This document shows positions 61,268-64,000 of a stretch of 64,000 nt of DNA, piece by piece (position 1 is the first letter of the stretch; every line of letters begins with the position of its first letter). A program made the translations under genes and the position numbers. The notes beneath the pieces were generated by a model. That model had not been told where the DNA came from. It ran no database searches and was given only the letters and a program-made list of their open reading frames with translations. Origin of the DNA: Roseateles noduli (GTDB lineage: Bacteria > Pseudomonadota > Gammaproteobacteria > Burkholderiales > Burkholderiaceae_C); NCBI GenBank assembly GCA_002205125.1, contig NIOE01000010.1, forward strand, positions 124,001 to 188,000. Direction: 5' to 3'.

Positions 61268-63568
61268 ATGGGGCACGGAGGAATCAGCAAGGGTTGGCAG
61301 GGCGGCGCGTCCGGGGTGATCGTCGGCGTGCTGCTCGCCACGCCTGCCGTCCCGGTGCTCGCGCAGGACGCGGCCACGTCGCCCGAGGCGGCAGCGTCGG
61401 CCGCCTCTTCAACCGCTTCAGCCGCTTCAGCCGCTTCGGCCTCTTCAGCGTCGTCCGCCTCGTCCGCGTTGCCCGCGTTGCCCGCATCTTCCATGGCTCC
61501 GGCCGTGACGATGCAGCCCGTCATCGTCACCGCGCAACGCAAGCAGACGGTGCTCGGCAGGACGCCGCTGTCGGTCGGCGTCGTCGACCAGCGCGCCATC
61601 GAATCGAGCGGCACCGCCCAGCTCAGCGACCTGGTCGGCACGGTGCCCGGCGTCACCGTGCCCAACGGCTTCAGCAACCAGCCGCAGGCCGTGGGCATCC
61701 GCGGCATGGGCGTGTCGGTGCCGGCGATGAGCCAGGCCGTGGGCATCTATGTGGACGACGTGCCGCTGATCCGCGGCTATGCAACCGCGCTCTGGGATCT
61801 GCCCGACATCGCCCGCATCGAGGTGCTGCGCGGACCGCAGGGGACGCTGTACGGCCAGAACTCGACCGCCGGCGCGGTGCGGGTCATCTCGCTCGATCCG
61901 ACTCGGACGCCCTCGGCGTGGGGCTCCGTGAGCGTGGGCAACTACCGCGACGCCGAGGTGCACGGCTACGTCAACGGTCCGATCGGCGACGGCCCCTTGT
62001 CGGGCAGCGTCGCGCTTTCCAGCCGCCGCAACGACGGCTTCGGCACCAACGCGTCCACGGGGGAGGGCGTCAACAAGCTCGACGCGACGCAGTTCCGCGC
62101 CAAGCTGCGCCTGAAGCAGCCGTCGGGGCTGGACGCGATCCTGGCGGTCGACGGCCTGCGCGACACTTCGGACACCAACACCGGCAACTTCCCGCTCAAC
62201 GATCCGCAGTCGGCGCCGCGCGTGACCTTCGTGACCGCGACGCCGGGGCCGTTCAAGCGCGTGTCCGGCGGACTGCAGCTGAAGGTGAGCCAGCCGCTGG
62301 GCGACGGCATCGAGGTCCATTCGATCACGGGCTACCGCGCGTACAAGGACGACCCGACGATCGCCGATCTCGGCGGAAAGGCGGTCCTGCGCTACCTCCT
62401 GACCCAGACGGTGGAGCAGAAGGCCTTCTCGCAGGAGCTGCAGCTGCAGGCGAAGCAGGACCGGCTGGACTGGACGGCGGGCCTGATGCTGGTGTCCGAC
62501 CGCTTCGACTTCGACCGCATCGTGGACCAGATCCCGCTGCCGCCGAGGGCGCGTGCCGACACGGAAGGGCAGACCCATCTGGAGACGACCGATGTCGGCC
62601 TTTACGGGCAGGCGCGTTATGCGTGGACCGACGAGGTCGGCCTGACCGCGGGCCTGCGGGCCTACCGGACGAAGCAGACCGGCGACAACCGCTTCTGGAC
62701 GCTGGACGCCGACCAGCAGCGCACGCGGCAGGTCTACGACGCGACGGACCTGTCGACCTCCAGCCACGGCCTGCTGCCGCGTCTGGGCGTGGACTGGCAG
62801 CGCAACGAGGACCACTTCCTCTACGCCAGCTTCGCGATGGGCCAGAAGTTCGGCGGCTTCAACCGGGCGACGGCGTCCGAGACGGCCTCGACCTACGCCA
62901 CCCGTCCGGAGAAGGTGAGCACCTGGGAGCTGGGCAGCAAGTGGCGCCTGGCGGGCGGGCGCCTGACGGCCGACGTCGCGCTGTTCCTGAACCGGTACGG
63001 GCAATACCTGGCCTCGCTGCAGAACACGGTGATCAACGGCGTGACGGTGCCCGACCAGGTGCTGGTCAACGCCGGCCGCGCGAAGACCTACGGCGCCGAC
63101 ATCGACCTGGCCGCCAAGCTGGCCGAGCGCACCGAGCTGGCGCTGGCCGTGGAGCTGCTGCGCAGCCGCATCGAGGCCTTCGCCAATCCCACCGGCGCGG
63201 CCATCAGCAACTACGTGGGCAACGAGCTGCCGTATGCGTCGCACGTGTCGCTGTCCGCGCGGCTCGGCCATGTCGAGCCCTTGCGGGACGGCTCGGCGCT
63301 GGAGTTCACGGCGACCCTGCAGCACCTGTCGCGCCAGTACGCCGACGTGCAGAACACCGCAGCCCTCGCGATCGAGCCGCAGACCTACCTGAACCTCGCC
63401 GCGAGCTGGGCCAGCCCCGATCGCGGCTGGACCTTCTCGGTGCGCGTGCGCAACGTCACCAACCGGACCCACGTGGTGCTGCGCACCATGATCCCGTCGG
63501 TGGACGTGGACGCGGCCAACTACAACGCGCCGCGCACGTGGGTGGCCACGCTGCGCCACGACTTCTAG
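61268..63568 (+). CDS. TonB-dependent outer-membrane receptor
   Basis: About 766 residues from the ATG at 61268 (GGAG upstream); a GTG at 61250 is an alternative. Signal peptide ends VPVLAQD. An Ala/Ser-rich low-complexity stretch precedes the plug domain (VIVTAQRKQTVLGRTPLSVGVVDQRAIES, VRGPQGTLYGQNSTAGAVRV-type motif seen as VLRGPQGTLYGQNSTAGAVR). The beta barrel ends in VATLRHDF (C-terminal Phe). It imports a ligand with TonB energy; siderophore or aromatic/terpenoid substrates fit the neighbouring enzymes, but nothing identifies it. Only five bases separate it from the next regulator. Confidence 0.9.
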   Translation: MGHGGISKGWQGGASGVIVGVLLATPAVPVLAQDAATSPEAAASAASSTASAASAASASSASSASSALPALPASSMAPAVTMQPVIVTAQRKQTVLGRTPLSVGVVDQRAIESSGTAQLSDLVGTVPGVTVPNGFSNQPQAVGIRGMGVSVPAMSQAVGIYVDDVPLIRGYATALWDLPDIARIEVLRGPQGTLYGQNSTAGAVRVISLDPTRTPSAWGSVSVGNYRDAEVHGYVNGPIGDGPLSGSVALSSRRNDGFGTNASTGEGVNKLDATQFRAKLRLKQPSGLDAILAVDGLRDTSDTNTGNFPLNDPQSAPRVTFVTATPGPFKRVSGGLQLKVSQPLGDGIEVHSITGYRAYKDDPTIADLGGKAVLRYLLTQTVEQKAFSQELQLQAKQDRLDWTAGLMLVSDRFDFDRIVDQIPLPPRARADTEGQTHLETTDVGLYGQARYAWTDEVGLTAGLRAYRTKQTGDNRFWTLDADQQRTRQVYDATDLSTSSHGLLPRLGVDWQRNEDHFLYASFAMGQKFGGFNRATASETASTYATRPEKVSTWELGSKWRLAGGRLTADVALFLNRYGQYLASLQNTVINGVTVPDQVLVNAGRAKTYGADIDLAAKLAERTELALAVELLRSRIEAFANPTGAAISNYVGNELPYASHVSLSARLGHVEPLRDGSALEFTATLQHLSRQYADVQNTAALAIEPQTYLNLAASWASPDRGWTFSVRVRNVTNRTHVVLRTMIPSVDVDAANYNAPRTWVATLRHDF

Positions 63569-63572
63569 TCCC

Positions 63573-64000
63573 ATGTCCGACGTGACTCCCGCACCGGCGC
63601 CGGACCTCGCGTTCGCGAAGGTGCAGCGCTTCGGGTCCTTCACGCTCGACCCGGCGCGCAAGCTGCTGCTGGACGACGGGCGGGCCGTGCGCCTGGGCGC
63701 GCGGGCGCTGGACCTGCTGATCGCGCTGGTGGAACGGGCCGGCGAGGTGGTGAGCCACGACGAGCTGTTCGCGCGGGTCTGGCCTCGCACGGTGGTGGAG
63801 GAGTCGAGCCTGCGCGTGCATCTCTCCGCGCTGCGCAAGGCGCTCGGCGACGGCGTGGACGGCAGGCGGTACATCGCCAGCCTGCCGGGGCGGGGCTACA
63901 GCTTCGTGATGAGCGTCTCGACGACGGACGTCGACCGGCCGCTCCCCGCGGCGGCGCCGGCGGCCGTCCCGATGACGCCGCGCCTGCTGCCCTACCGGCT
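63573..64000 (+). CDS. Winged-helix (STAND-type) regulator C, cut by right edge
   Basis: The ATG at 63573, five bases after the TonB receptor stop, opens 142 codons running off the window. It contains the same OmpR-type winged helix as regulators A and B (SHDELFARVWPRTVVEESSLRVHLSALRKALGDG.DGRRYIASLPGRGYSF). The NB-ARC part would lie beyond the edge, so membership of the STAND group is inferred. Confidence 0.8.
   Translation, partial: MSDVTPAPAPDLAFAKVQRFGSFTLDPARKLLLDDGRAVRLGARALDLLIALVERAGEVVSHDELFARVWPRTVVEESSLRVHLSALRKALGDGVDGRRYIASLPGRGYSFVMSVSTTDVDRPLPAAAPAAVPMTPRLLPYR

Overview
The window is GC-rich (roughly 70%) and densely coded on both strands. It has short intergenic gaps, many ATGA/TGATG translational overlaps and strong GGAG ribosome-binding sites. 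The protein families (PEP-CTERM exported protein, PA2778/PA2779 pair, TorF-type porin, spore-coat-U protein, winged-helix/NB-ARC regulators, truD) point to a betaproteobacterium of the order Burkholderiales. A Roseateles/Mitsuaria/Rubrivivax-like genus is my guess. No rRNA, tRNA, CRISPR array, integrase or complete insertion sequence was seen.

Region 1 (1-14.9 kb) is envelope and export functions. It holds a PEP-CTERM protein cut by the left edge, a small conserved-looking protein, and the PA2779/PA2778 pair. A minus-strand set follows: SPFH/SHOCT protein, DUF4178 zinc-ribbon protein, DUF350 membrane protein and two tandem secreted paralogues. Then come a lone spore-coat-U protein, an alginate-lyase-family lipoprotein with a chitin-binding-like module, a coupled pair of unknown small genes, and a 949-residue c-type cytochrome lipoprotein whose Pro-Ala linker is encoded by a pure hexanucleotide repeat.

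Region 2 (14.9-23.2 kb) is the most coherent candidate system. A minus-strand operon encodes a DUF2147 protein, a TorF-like porin, an FGGY sugar kinase, a canonical class II aldolase, a class III aminotransferase and a second class II aldolase that has lost every zinc ligand. The last four junctions are overlapping start/stop codons. Next to it are an MFS transporter and a divergent TetR regulator. Three copies of one 14-bp palindrome (ATAG-N6-CTAT) sit upstream of the operon and between MFS and tetR. This looks like a TetR-controlled uptake and catabolism unit for an unidentified polyol or (amino)sugar.

Region 3 (23.2-45 kb) is accessory. It has an HExxH metalloprotease next to a lipoprotein (effector/immunity-like), a DUF3667 operon with very small downstream genes, and a run of orphan small genes, several visibly less GC-rich. 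It also has an FCP1/NIF-type HAD phosphatase, a hybrid-sensor-like histidine kinase translationally coupled to truD, and an uncharacterised group made of an alpha/beta hydrolase, an SGNH hydrolase, a 923-residue protein and a 367-residue protein.

Region 4 (45-64 kb) repeats a theme: SDR oxidoreductases, exported alpha/beta hydrolases and large winged-helix/NB-ARC (STAND) regulators. There are two complete STAND regulators and the start of a third, two paralogous exported epoxide-hydrolase-like enzymes, three SDRs (one lacking the catalytic Tyr), a frameshifted dienelactone hydrolase, a HbpS/GlcG protein, a LysR regulator, a LuxR-type regulator with a degenerate receiver, and a TonB-dependent receptor.

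All functional calls come from reading the translated sequence; no database search was possible.
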